Below are positions 17,383 to 27,124 of a stretch of DNA of 64,000 nucleotides, piece by piece. A program made the position numbers and the translations under genes. How positions within the stretch are numbered: the stretch's first letter is position 1; every line of letters begins with the position of its first letter. The stretch comes from a virus, in the IMG/VR virus record IMGVR_UViG_3300047554_000255, positions 47,221-111,220 of that record, one strand, 5' to 3'. The notes under the pieces were generated by a model. That model was not told where the DNA came from and did no database searches. It saw only the letters and a program-made list of their open reading frames with translations.

Positions 17383-20300
17383 TTAACAGAACTCTACTTT
17401 ACCACCCATAGCTTTAATCTGCTGTATCTCTTCCATAGTAAGTTCCATCTCACCGCCAAACTGTGATTTACTAAGTGCTTTCTTATAACTGTTTAGGTTC
17501 TTATTAAAGTTTTGACCCCATGTCATTCTATTACCATAGTCTGCTCTTGGGATTTGATTCATTACAGTCATATCTCCTTTTGCTGCTCTTGAAGCAAACT
17601 CAGGATAGTACCATGCACCTAAAGCGTAGACACCATAGTTCTTAATATGATCAACAGCAAGTGATCTAGCAGCTTGATACTCAACTTGTGGATCTTTATC
17701 AAAGGCTGCTTTAAACGCATTAAACGTTGGGAAGGCATCATTAAACTGATCTTTCTTGTAAATCTGCTTAAGAGTACCATCAGTGATTTGGAATGTACCT
17801 GAAGCACTAGCTCTCTTACCACCATCTCCAATAAGTTTAGTACGCATACCAACTTTTGATTGTCCTTTCTTTGAACCAGATTCTGTACCAGCAATAGCTT
17901 CAAGCATCTTATCTGGATCTAATTCTAAACCAGCAACATCAGCAGCAGGTGTTACGTTATATGATTCAGGACTTGCAGGTGTTGCCACTTCAGGGGATTT
18001 TGTTGCTGGCATATCAAAAGCAGCATAGTTTAAATCTGGTGTAAGATTAGGAACCATTGTTGGTGCCATACCTAAAGCAACATCAAGACTTGTTAAACCA
18101 CCATCAGCAAAGAAACCAGGAACACTCATTTGATCTGGTTTGTATAAACCATATGAGCTTGGTCCTTGAGAGTAATCTCCACGATTCATTATTGAATCAT
18201 ACTGTTGATTCCATGTAGCATTCTGAGAACGTAACATCTGACGGTTTGCTTCTTCTCTTTTTGCTTGTGCATTAAGATTAGCTCCACCAATAAATGTGTT
18301 AAGTGCAAAGAAAGGATTAAGCATAGGATTAGACTTCTGCTGTTTTTTTTGATCAGTTGTTGTAGCAGTAGCTGCTGTATTCTCTTTTAATATCTTACTC
18401 TTCATCTGACCTGCAATACCTGCCCCTTCTTGAGATACTGCATCATATACACCAAATGGATTTGTATCAGATGGCATTTGTGCTTGAGCATCAGCTGCTT
18501 CTTGTGCTGGATTAAGATTAGGGAAGAATGGGTTTTGTTTACCAACTTGTGCTTTTAATAAACCACCTTTCTTTTTATAAGCTAAGCGTTGTACCATCTC
18601 GTTATAAGCAGTACCACCTTGTTGCTTTATAAACTTAGCTTTGAAGTCATTAAACGCATCTGCTACAGAACCAGTAACACTATTAAAAGTACTAGCTGCT
18701 CTATCCATAAGACCAGGCTCACCCATTGCATTAACAACGTTATACTTTGATATACCAGGTAAAGCAATACCATCTTTTGGATCATCAATAACATAGAATG
18801 CAGGATGATCTTTACTTGATGCTGTACCATGATACATCATACCGTCGCCAAAATAACCAATATGTTCATGACCAGCATTATTGCCAGCATACAGCATGCG
18901 GTTAGCATAGTCTCTACTATCATTAGCTTCAGCCGTAGTTTTAGCCATCTTACCATCAAAGTTATCTTTACGATTAAGACCAACTAATACACCAGATAGT
19001 TGTTTAACTTCTTCTGGAAACCCATAACTTCTTGGATTATGTAACGGTTTACCTGCCTCTAGTTCTTCTTTATACCCTGGGTTAACGTATAGTTCAGGAA
19101 TGTTACCTCTATATCCCCAAGCATTATTTCTACCAAAGTCATATCCTTTTGCATCGCCAATCTGTCTTGCAATATCAGCACATCCTTTCGCGGTACAAAC
19201 AAACTTAGAACCAGGATACATCTTGTTTAGCTCTTCAGCTTTTGCAATACCTTCAGCATCTAATGCGTTATAACCATACTCTGATAGATCAATGTATCCT
19301 TTCTTTGGTTTAATAACTTGACCAGCTGTTTGATACTTCTGCATGCCACCATACTTTAACTCTGACATCTCTAAGAACTTCTGTTGATTGTAAGCTACGT
19401 CATCACGTCTAAAATCAGACATCATCTGCTTAGCAATCTCAGCACGGTTTTGTGGATCTCTTACTTGTGATAAGATATCAGCAATACCTTCTACCATCTC
19501 GCGTTCATTACGTGTCTGACCACCTTCAGCAAATGGTAAAAACTTATTACCTGGTAGTTGCTGTATTGCTTGATAAGCATCTGAGCCTCTACCAGCTGTT
19601 CCAATAGCATCAATAGTTTTTGAAAGAGTTGCATTCTTTGGTAAAGCATTATATAATACTTTATCTAAGCCTTTATATTTTTTAAGATGAATACCCGCTT
19701 TAGTTAACTTTCCTAGTTTTCCTAATAAAGGTAAAGCTCCAGCTATTTCAATACCTGTTTCATACCACTTAGAGTTTGGATCTACTGCGGAACGATATAC
19801 ATCATCCCAAGAAGTAATTCCTGTTGGGTCAAATACCTCTGCAATATTTTCAAGAGTAGAATCAGTCTGACCTCCATCTTGCCAAGTAGCTCTAGCAAAA
19901 GCTCTGAAGTAAGGATTAGCATCTAAGTTCTTTTTATGACGTGCATAGAAAGCTGCTTTACGTTCTGGATCTTTTGGATGTTGTCCTAACTTAGAATCAC
20001 CAAAGTATTTAACTGTACCATCTGGACCAGTTACTTTGTGTGTCTTACCTTTTCTATCAGAGCTTCTTGTAACAGTATAACCACCGCTACCAAACTCAGG
20101 CATATATCCACCAAAGCTCATCTCTGATAATATCTTATGTTGAACATAGTCAGGCAGTGCTTGAAAACCAGGATTGTTTGTACCACCCTGACCCATAACT
20201 TCCATACCATATTGACCTTTTCTCCAGCCTCCACCATGTGACTTATACCACTTAGCAGCAAATCCATTAGCATAAGCAGATGGATATACATCATACTTAG

Positions 20301-20934
20301 CTTTAGCTGCTGCCTTAGCTCTTGACCATAATGCTGGGTTAGTAGGAACGTTTCCGCCTTTTGCCATTAGTTCTGTTGGGTAATCGTAGTTATAATCCAT
20401 TATATCTCCACCGTATTGTTTTCTTCTATGTTGATAGTTAATACGCTCACTAGAAGTTTTTGATCTCTTAAACTTTTCACGTTCAGCACTTGATAACTCA
20501 CTTGCTGTTTTTGGTGTATCTTCACTTACTCTTTTTGAAGGACGACATGCTGGATAACCTGCTCTGCTTTCACCTTCTTGTCTACCGCAAGGTTTACCAG
20601 TCTTAACATCAACCCACTTCTCTGCAAACCATCTATCTAATCCACCGTGCTGACCACCCTTAGCCATCTCAGCATATTCATCCATAAAAGGATACTCCAT
20701 AACACTACTAGCACCAGGATAAGAATATTGCTGATTAGGATACATCATCTGAGGTTGTCCAACATTAGGAACACCTAACACAGGATAGCTAACACCATCC
20801 ATCGTAATGTTATTAGAAGGGATGTTTGTTACCTCACCAGGATGTTGCCATTGATTCTTTGGAACCTTTGGCTTACTTGGTTTTTTGTTTAGATCCTTTG
20901 TAATCTGTGTTAATAATGATCTGTTAAAACTCAT
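17383..20934 (-). CDS. 1183-aa multidomain virion protein with two candidate peptidoglycan hydrolase domains
   Basis: Several modules are visible. Residues 98-145 (GLDRWFAEKWVDV, CGRQ, YPACRPSKRVS) fit the DUF5872 pattern. Residues 202-238 hold a W-x-RAKAAAKAKYDVYPSAYA motif. Residues 292-351 (GPDGTVKYFGDSKLGQHPKD, then RKAAFYARHKKN and FRAFARATW) form a basic DUF5754-like module. Around 575-705, KGCADIAR (Cys585) and HEHIGYFGDGMMYHG (His691) match the catalytic Cys and His motifs of NlpC/P60 peptidases. Around 1003-1155, IAGTESG (Glu1018) and ASGTFQIT resemble a lysozyme-like/lytic transglycosylase domain. Many GG motifs separate the modules. The stop overlaps nothing; the start overlaps the upstream gene stop by four bases (ATGA). 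I infer a tail-associated protein that opens the cell wall during entry. The domains are pattern matches and unproven. Confidence 0.65.
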   Translation of the reverse strand: MSFNRSLLTQITKDLNKKPSKPKVPKNQWQHPGEVTNIPSNNITMDGVSYPVLGVPNVGQPQMMYPNQQYSYPGASSVMEYPFMDEYAEMAKGGQHGGLDRWFAEKWVDVKTGKPCGRQEGESRAGYPACRPSKRVSEDTPKTASELSSAEREKFKRSKTSSERINYQHRRKQYGGDIMDYNYDYPTELMAKGGNVPTNPALWSRAKAAAKAKYDVYPSAYANGFAAKWYKSHGGGWRKGQYGMEVMGQGGTNNPGFQALPDYVQHKILSEMSFGGYMPEFGSGGYTVTRSSDRKGKTHKVTGPDGTVKYFGDSKLGQHPKDPERKAAFYARHKKNLDANPYFRAFARATWQDGGQTDSTLENIAEVFDPTGITSWDDVYRSAVDPNSKWYETGIEIAGALPLLGKLGKLTKAGIHLKKYKGLDKVLYNALPKNATLSKTIDAIGTAGRGSDAYQAIQQLPGNKFLPFAEGGQTRNEREMVEGIADILSQVRDPQNRAEIAKQMMSDFRRDDVAYNQQKFLEMSELKYGGMQKYQTAGQVIKPKKGYIDLSEYGYNALDAEGIAKAEELNKMYPGSKFVCTAKGCADIARQIGDAKGYDFGRNNAWGYRGNIPELYVNPGYKEELEAGKPLHNPRSYGFPEEVKQLSGVLVGLNRKDNFDGKMAKTTAEANDSRDYANRMLYAGNNAGHEHIGYFGDGMMYHGTASSKDHPAFYVIDDPKDGIALPGISKYNVVNAMGEPGLMDRAASTFNSVTGSVADAFNDFKAKFIKQQGGTAYNEMVQRLAYKKKGGLLKAQVGKQNPFFPNLNPAQEAADAQAQMPSDTNPFGVYDAVSQEGAGIAGQMKSKILKENTAATATTTDQKKQQKSNPMLNPFFALNTFIGGANLNAQAKREEANRQMLRSQNATWNQQYDSIMNRGDYSQGPSSYGLYKPDQMSVPGFFADGGLTSLDVALGMAPTMVPNLTPDLNYAAFDMPATKSPEVATPASPESYNVTPAADVAGLELDPDKMLEAIAGTESGSKKGQSKVGMRTKLIGDGGKRASASGTFQITDGTLKQIYKKDQFNDAFPTFNAFKAAFDKDPQVEYQAARSLAVDHIKNYGVYALGAWYYPEFASRAAKGDMTVMNQIPRADYGNRMTWGQNFNKNLNSYKKALSKSQFGGEMELTMEEIQQIKAMGGKVEFC

Positions 20935-23900
20935 CGTTGACTGATTTGTAGCTTAGTGCTTATTATCTTGAATAACATTTTGGTTGAACCACTCTTTATC
21001 TTACGTAAGAATACACGGTTTGCATAGTGTCTAAACTTCTTACGCTCAATCTCTGACTTCTTATAGTCAACATACTTTGGATTAAGAGCTCTTGTATATC
21101 CGTTTGACGATACATTAAACATAGGAACCTCGTTACCAACAAACTCACCTCTGTTCTTTGTAATATCCCAGAACTGGTTAAAGCGGTACTTGTTCTCTTC
21201 TTTTGAATAGTTGATCTTTATGCTATCAGATTGAACCATTGGATATAGTAACAAGCTTATAGGATCATCCTTTCTCTTTAAGTTAAGGTCTAAGTAACCT
21301 GATACTTGTTCTGAATTATATACTAAAGCTCTATCAAAGTTATCATCAAGAAGATGGAACTTATCATTACCATCATTTAGATACTTAAAGCACTCAAGAA
21401 TGTACTCAACGTTCTTAACAGTAGCTACATTAACACCTGTTGATGCTACATACTCTACTTCAAATGGATAATCAACACCATAGAAGTTACAGTATAAGTC
21501 AGTTCTGCTGTTATGTCTCCATACACCTTTATCTTGTACAGTCAAGAATGAACTTCTTGCTGGAATAATAAAGTTAGGATGCCAGTCATGGATTGATATA
21601 AACTGTTCGTTCTTAACATCATAACTCATTGTCCAAGATGCATTCTCAAAATGTAATGGATCTCCAAGAGTTACAGCAGTCTTTGTTTGTTTAACAACGC
21701 CATTATCAATAAACTCTTCTCCTAGTGTGTAGAATCCATTTATTGTGTCGTACTTAAGATCTTTGTTTATTGGCTTGTAATCCTTTTTAGTAATGTATAA
21801 GATCTCATTAGTATTATCATAGGACATGTTACAACCAACACCAATAAGAGGATTATCGTAGTGAGCAAAGTTTGGAAAAGCTTTGAGCAACTGTGAAGGA
21901 AGATACTTAGCAAACCACCACTTGTTGCCGTTTCTTGAGATTTCTTTATACTGTCCCGCATACTGGAATATTTTACCTTGTTCCTGAGATACCCAGAATA
22001 CACCAGCTGGTATACCAACAATAGCATACTTACTCTGACATGAGCCATATTGGTACTCATCATCAGTATTCATAATGTTTCTCATTGGTTGGTTAAATAA
22101 ACCTCCATCTCCAACGGTAATCTTGATACCTGCATCTGTTTGTAGTGAGTCAACACCTTGAATCATTATTGGTGATTCATTCTCTAACATAATAAGGGCT
22201 CCTGTGTGACCAACAGACTTTAAAGCTGTTACTCTACCACTCATATCAATGTAGTTGTTAGGTAAGAAACGCACCCAGTTATCTTGCATTTGCTCTTGCT
22301 CTTGTGGAAGAGAATACATAATTCTGTTTGGTGAGTAACTATAACATTGCTCAGCTACTTTTGGATCGTAGCTACGAGGCTGCATTGATCCCCAACTAAC
22401 ATAGTTGTTGTATAACTTAGATACACTAAGAGAGTAATCATACTTGTAGTAGTTACCCTTCTTCATAATGTCTGATCTAAACATTGATGTAAGATCAGTA
22501 TACTTATCCGGATCGTAGTGACGCTTATCAGGAGTCTCATCCCAATCGCGATATGCTAAGTTTACTTCTGACTCTACAAAGAAGTCTCTAACCCCATTAC
22601 AGAATAAGTAGAAGTGCCCTCTGTTAACATAAGAATCAACCTCATGTCTATCGTCAAGGTGTGAGAACGCTGTTGTACCATCTGTTACTAAACGTTTTGC
22701 ATCTGTATTCTCTAACCAATATCTTGGGTAAGCAACAGACATTCTTGCACGATAGTCATATAACAACTCATCTTGTTGATCATACAACCAATCATGGAAG
22801 AATAAGAACGGATTCTTTTCTGTGTAACGACCAATGTAAATATCTCCACCAAATAATACATCAGTTGAATAAACCTTTGTTTTATCTGGTTGAGTTTGAT
22901 ATACACATGTATATACAGGAACTTGCTTGATAGATTCTAGCTGACCATACTGAGATGGAAACGCTGATTTAATGGCACCGTAGTATCCTGAGATCGCAGA
23001 TTTAACCGTTGTATTAAGATCAGTCTGTAACTGTGTCTTTGTGTTTCTACTAGTGTCAACTATTTTTGGAGCATCAAACTCACGAGTTGTATTAACTAAT
23101 ACATACTTACCTCTATGCAAGTTATTGATTCTATACTCATTGTAAGACTGTAAGTTGTCTCCGATATAGAAAGCATCAGCTACTTTTCTACGAGCATTAT
23201 CAACACCTGTGTTAATACTGTAGTTGCTATAGAATCCATGTGAGTCATACTGTGTTGCAAACTGACGCTTTGGTATCATGCTTGCAACAACGTTTATTAC
23301 CTTTTCACTGTATTGATCTTTTAATAACTTAGCAGCATAGATTAAAGCAACAACGTTTGCTGTATAGATAGCAAGGTTTGCAACATAAGCAGCAATTGAT
23401 ATAGCAGTTGTTACAGCACCTGTAGCACCAAAAGCATCTGAAGCAGCAGCAGGAGGAGCTGGAGTTGGAACACCGCCACCTAAAGAGAACTCGAACGGCT
23501 CACCTTCTGTACCGCCAAACTTAATAGTTTTCGCCGCATTCGTAAGGAGATTAGTTGCAATAAGAGTACTAAGTAGATTATCAATAGTTCCTTTTGCAGC
23601 TTCACTTAAAAGCTTAAACTGTGGGTGTTTGTATACATACTTGAAAGATCCTTCAGATGTACCATATACTTCACTATAAACCTTAAGTTCAGATGCTGAA
23701 AGATATGGTTTAGAGAATGATGTATCAGGACTATGGAAAGAGAACATGTCTTTTCTATATTCCTTAAGACCATCTTCTAAACGATTGTTTCTTGCACCAC
23801 GATCAATAAAGCTCTTGTTTGACGTTAAGAAAAGATCTTCTCTTAAGTCATTGTATGGATAGTTCTGATACAAACCTTTTACTCCTGGTTGATCAGGCAT

Positions 23901-25529
23901 ATCATGTTGACGCATGTTGTTTAATAAACCCTTTGCAACAACAGTCTTATTACCTTCTCTTGAACCTCTAAGGATCTCATATCCAATAATATCATTTAAT
24001 GGATTACCAGCATTATCTACTGGTACAGAGATATTCTCAAACTTAACTCCAAGAATACGTATCTTATCACCACCTTGTGACTGATGATATACTTGTTCAG
24101 CTAATGAGTTATCAGGAAACTTATGATGTCTAATCTTTTCTCCACATAAGTTACCCCAAATCTCTGGTTTATTATCTGGATAAATCTCTGTAGATTCCCA
24201 GAAACCCATCTCTCCTTCAGCAATAACAACACCACCGTCTGCACGTGGTGTATTAGGAACAGATAAAACCTCAGCTGTGTTCTTTACTTTCCATACTTCG
24301 GGTGAATCATCTCCTTCAATAGCACTTGCATCTGCAGAGAATAAGTAATTACGCTCATCTGTACGAGGAGCTCTACCAGGAATATGGTATGATGCTGACT
24401 TATCACCTGTATTGTATATCCATCTGATAAAGAAAGCATACTGCTCATCTCTCATGTATCCTGTATTGTTACCACCTTTTAAGTAATAGTTTGCAGGATA
24501 CTCAACACTTGCCCACTTAGTTTGGATCTTATTAGCTAATGGTTGATAATTAAAGTCAAACTTACTTTGTATACCAACTCTAACAAGATAGTTGTTTAAT
24601 CTAAATGTTGCATCAGATGATTCAATCGCTGGAGTTACTAATGGAATAAGTTCAAGTGGTACTGTAATAAGATCTGGTTCAACAGAATCAATATACACAC
24701 GGTTCTGATTAACTGAGTATATACCTAATCTTTTGGCCGTAGTTTGATTATTTACTACTGAGATGAGTACTAACTCAAACTCATCAAAATCTTGGTCTGT
24801 ATTCGAGATATCAACGGTTAAACTACCCCCTTCTCCATCATGATCAAACAAACCTTGTACTTCAGATACAACAAGATAGTCAGTAACACGAATACTATTG
24901 ATTGAATAAGCAATCGCTACTTGATAAGAACCATTACGTAATGTACCAGCAGCTTTACCTTTCTCAATATTAACACATGGTATAGTTAAGATTTGAGCAA
25001 GACGCATCTGCTCAACGTCAAGAACTCCTGTTGATTGTTCAATGTAGCACTCGCCTTGCTTTACTTTCTTTGTAACATAAGGAACATTATCAAGATCTAA
25101 TACACGAGATGGATTACGACGACCATCATCAAAGTATACTTTATATCCGCAATCAAATCCTTTACGAGATGCTCCTGTGATAAGATTGTTCTTATGAAAG
25201 TTTAACCCACGGTCATTAACAACAGTCTTGTATGTTCCAAGGTTAGCATCAAAGATACCAATCTCAGAATCAACGTTGTCAGTTGTAAATAAAGCCCATG
25301 TACCATCTGTAATAGGTATAGAACCAATAAGTGTATATGGTAAGTCAACTGTATGTAGGTTAGCTGGCTCATTACCAAGAACACCAACTTGCCCATCATG
25401 TGAGTTGTTGACAGCGTTTCGTGCATGCAACCATACGCCTTCACCAACGAAGGTTTCGTTAAGGTCTTTCATCATACCTTTTGAGAAGGTATTGATTACA
25501 CTAGCGTTATCTTTTGGTGATGTTGCCAT
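20931..25529 (-). CDS. Tail hub / tail stabilisation (nozzle) protein, 1532 aa
   Basis: The N-terminus (FSKGMMKDLNET, VWLHARNAVNNSHDGQVG) and the C-terminal third (WHPNFIIPARSSFL, YPFEVEYV, NQFWDITKNRGEF, RKKFRHYANRVFLRK) match what I know as the phage stabilisation protein of crAss-like and related Bacteroidota podoviruses, which forms the tail nozzle. The chain is beta-rich as expected for propeller-like folds. One Ala-rich hydrophobic region with the helical segment AISIAAYVANLAIYTANVVA near residue 750 could contact a membrane. Its ATG shares a base with the TAA of the preceding gene, and its stop overlaps the next start, so it is translationally coupled on both sides. Function as tail tip is by family resemblance; no enzymatic motif is seen. 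Confidence 0.75.
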   Translation of the reverse strand: MATSPKDNASVINTFSKGMMKDLNETFVGEGVWLHARNAVNNSHDGQVGVLGNEPANLHTVDLPYTLIGSIPITDGTWALFTTDNVDSEIGIFDANLGTYKTVVNDRGLNFHKNNLITGASRKGFDCGYKVYFDDGRRNPSRVLDLDNVPYVTKKVKQGECYIEQSTGVLDVEQMRLAQILTIPCVNIEKGKAAGTLRNGSYQVAIAYSINSIRVTDYLVVSEVQGLFDHDGEGGSLTVDISNTDQDFDEFELVLISVVNNQTTAKRLGIYSVNQNRVYIDSVEPDLITVPLELIPLVTPAIESSDATFRLNNYLVRVGIQSKFDFNYQPLANKIQTKWASVEYPANYYLKGGNNTGYMRDEQYAFFIRWIYNTGDKSASYHIPGRAPRTDERNYLFSADASAIEGDDSPEVWKVKNTAEVLSVPNTPRADGGVVIAEGEMGFWESTEIYPDNKPEIWGNLCGEKIRHHKFPDNSLAEQVYHQSQGGDKIRILGVKFENISVPVDNAGNPLNDIIGYEILRGSREGNKTVVAKGLLNNMRQHDMPDQPGVKGLYQNYPYNDLREDLFLTSNKSFIDRGARNNRLEDGLKEYRKDMFSFHSPDTSFSKPYLSASELKVYSEVYGTSEGSFKYVYKHPQFKLLSEAAKGTIDNLLSTLIATNLLTNAAKTIKFGGTEGEPFEFSLGGGVPTPAPPAAASDAFGATGAVTTAISIAAYVANLAIYTANVVALIYAAKLLKDQYSEKVINVVASMIPKRQFATQYDSHGFYSNYSINTGVDNARRKVADAFYIGDNLQSYNEYRINNLHRGKYVLVNTTREFDAPKIVDTSRNTKTQLQTDLNTTVKSAISGYYGAIKSAFPSQYGQLESIKQVPVYTCVYQTQPDKTKVYSTDVLFGGDIYIGRYTEKNPFLFFHDWLYDQQDELLYDYRARMSVAYPRYWLENTDAKRLVTDGTTAFSHLDDRHEVDSYVNRGHFYLFCNGVRDFFVESEVNLAYRDWDETPDKRHYDPDKYTDLTSMFRSDIMKKGNYYKYDYSLSVSKLYNNYVSWGSMQPRSYDPKVAEQCYSYSPNRIMYSLPQEQEQMQDNWVRFLPNNYIDMSGRVTALKSVGHTGALIMLENESPIMIQGVDSLQTDAGIKITVGDGGLFNQPMRNIMNTDDEYQYGSCQSKYAIVGIPAGVFWVSQEQGKIFQYAGQYKEISRNGNKWWFAKYLPSQLLKAFPNFAHYDNPLIGVGCNMSYDNTNEILYITKKDYKPINKDLKYDTINGFYTLGEEFIDNGVVKQTKTAVTLGDPLHFENASWTMSYDVKNEQFISIHDWHPNFIIPARSSFLTVQDKGVWRHNSRTDLYCNFYGVDYPFEVEYVASTGVNVATVKNVEYILECFKYLNDGNDKFHLLDDNFDRALVYNSEQVSGYLDLNLKRKDDPISLLLYPMVQSDSIKINYSKEENKYRFNQFWDITKNRGEFVGNEVPMFNVSSNGYTRALNPKYVDYKKSEIERKKFRHYANRVFLRKIKSGSTKMLFKIISTKLQISQR

Positions 25530-26440
25530 TACTTAAAGGTAGTATTTGAAGCTGAACTAAACATTGCATAGTATCTATTGTATTGAGCTTTTCTGTTCTT
25601 AGCCCATAGATCATGCATCTCCTGGAAGTTAGGAGTATTAACTATCGATAAAGCGTTATTTCTTGCAGCTCTATACAACGGTTCAATAAGTTGAATCTGA
25701 TTAGTAACGGTATTCTCACCGTTCATAAACAAGTTTTCAAGAATACGTTTCTTTAAAGCATACTCATAGTATTCGTTAATCATTGGATGATCAAGAACTA
25801 ATAAGTTACCATCTTCGTCTTCTAATGATCCTTCGTAGTTTATGTAGATCTTACCCTCTGTTAGATTAGTATGAATAAAACCATTCTTGATCTCTGCTCT
25901 CCAAGCTGTGCTATCTCCTGCAAGCCCCATACTTTGAGCGTAACGAGATAAAAACTTACTTGGGTTCATATGTACTCTTTCGAAGTGATCGTAGATTCTA
26001 ACCTCGTTTCTGATCTTCTCAACAAGTATTACCTCTCCACAGTTGTCACCATTTTGTTGAGTTGATGTAGTATATGTATTACTACATCCACAAACAGTAG
26101 CTTCAGAACCACATGATGCACAAACACTAGGGTCAACAACAAGACTCAACTCTTCTGTTTGACGACCTGCCATTACAGGAGTCTTTACTTTATACTGACC
26201 TAACAACATTGCATTGTTAAGCACATAGAAGTCAAGAGGTAAGCGAGCTTTTCCTTTTGTAATCTCAAGCACTGTCTCTTTTGTCTTATTGATACGAAGA
26301 CCAAGATCATAAGAAACACGTTGAGCAACTTTGATAAGATCAGCTGGCTCGATCATCCCCTCAAGATTATACATACGAAAGTCAGATGACACGGATGCCA
26401 TCAACTCGTCAAAGGTGCGATATTGTAAGTCAGTATTCAT
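25529..26440 (-). CDS. Probable tail ring/tubular protein with a Cys cluster, 303 aa
   Basis: It lies directly before the tail hub and overlaps it by one base (TAATG). Size and position fit the ring or tubular proteins that join portal and nozzle in podoviruses, and the N-terminal segment FDELMASVSSDFRMYNLEG and the region ending AQRVSYDLGLRINKT resemble crAss-like ring proteins. An unusual insertion at residues 107-134 carries Cys107, Cys110, Cys117, Cys119 and Cys134 (CASCGSEATVCGC), which could bind a metal. The stop of the upstream 225-aa gene coincides with this start at 26440. The role is inferred from context and length. Confidence 0.6.
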   Translation of the reverse strand: MNTDLQYRTFDELMASVSSDFRMYNLEGMIEPADLIKVAQRVSYDLGLRINKTKETVLEITKGKARLPLDFYVLNNAMLLGQYKVKTPVMAGRQTEELSLVVDPSVCASCGSEATVCGCSNTYTTSTQQNGDNCGEVILVEKIRNEVRIYDHFERVHMNPSKFLSRYAQSMGLAGDSTAWRAEIKNGFIHTNLTEGKIYINYEGSLEDEDGNLLVLDHPMINEYYEYALKKRILENLFMNGENTVTNQIQLIEPLYRAARNNALSIVNTPNFQEMHDLWAKNRKAQYNRYYAMFSSASNTTFK

Positions 26441-27117
26441 TATCTAAAGTTGCTTTGTTTATCAGCAGATACATCAGATGGTATCTGTAAAGTTATACCG
26501 AAGTCTTTCATTACGTTTGACTCAATCTCACCATGTAAGAAGTCAGGAACGTTAAACGGTTCTAGTTGTCTGAAGTTGCAGTCATCAGAAGGATCACAGT
26601 TCCAACATCCAACACTATCTTCAAAAGCGGCTTCAATCTTTACAGCATCCCAATCAAGATCTGGAAAGTATAAGTAGTCATTCAAGAACCAGAAGTACTT
26701 TGTTTTATTATACTTATAGTTCTTCTGCTTTGCAATATTCAAGAACGTTCCTGGAGTTGTTGCTTGTAATGATTCACTGCCGTCAATAGATGTTATTGAA
26801 CGAATCAATGGTCCCCAGTATCCTTGCATGAATGCAGGTATCTTTGCTTTTGTGCGTCTAAAGGTAAGACCAGATTTAATACCTGTACACTGTGCCTCAA
26901 CACGATCAATCTCAACAAGCTCAACATAGTCGAGTGTTTGAAAGATAGAAGAGAAAGACATAATCTTATTCTTTCCGTCTTCACGCTTCATTAACCACTT
27001 AGCATGTTTACTAATAAGACTATAAATAAAACGATCAGTTAAAAAGGCGTCTGATTTGACAGCCTTTAACTGATTACGTACTCGTGAGATAACTTCTCCA
27101 ATAGTGGTTCTTGCCAT
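26440..27117 (-). CDS. Probable tail ring/connector protein, 225 aa
   Basis: The N-terminus ARTTIGEVISRVRNQLKAV is helical, followed by a mixed alpha/beta body with a Trp/Tyr-rich middle (KTKYFWFLNDYLYFPD). CWNCDPSDDC near residue 173 has three closely spaced Cys. The C-terminus (LQIPSDVSADKQSNFR) resembles the end of ring or connector proteins of crAss-like phages. It is tightly packed between a 194-aa protein (7-base gap) and the 303-aa ring candidate. I infer a neck or tail-tube component. Confidence 0.55.
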   Translation of the reverse strand: MARTTIGEVISRVRNQLKAVKSDAFLTDRFIYSLISKHAKWLMKREDGKNKIMSFSSIFQTLDYVELVEIDRVEAQCTGIKSGLTFRRTKAKIPAFMQGYWGPLIRSITSIDGSESLQATTPGTFLNIAKQKNYKYNKTKYFWFLNDYLYFPDLDWDAVKIEAAFEDSVGCWNCDPSDDCNFRQLEPFNVPDFLHGEIESNVMKDFGITLQIPSDVSADKQSNFR

Positions 27118-27124
27118 GATTGTA

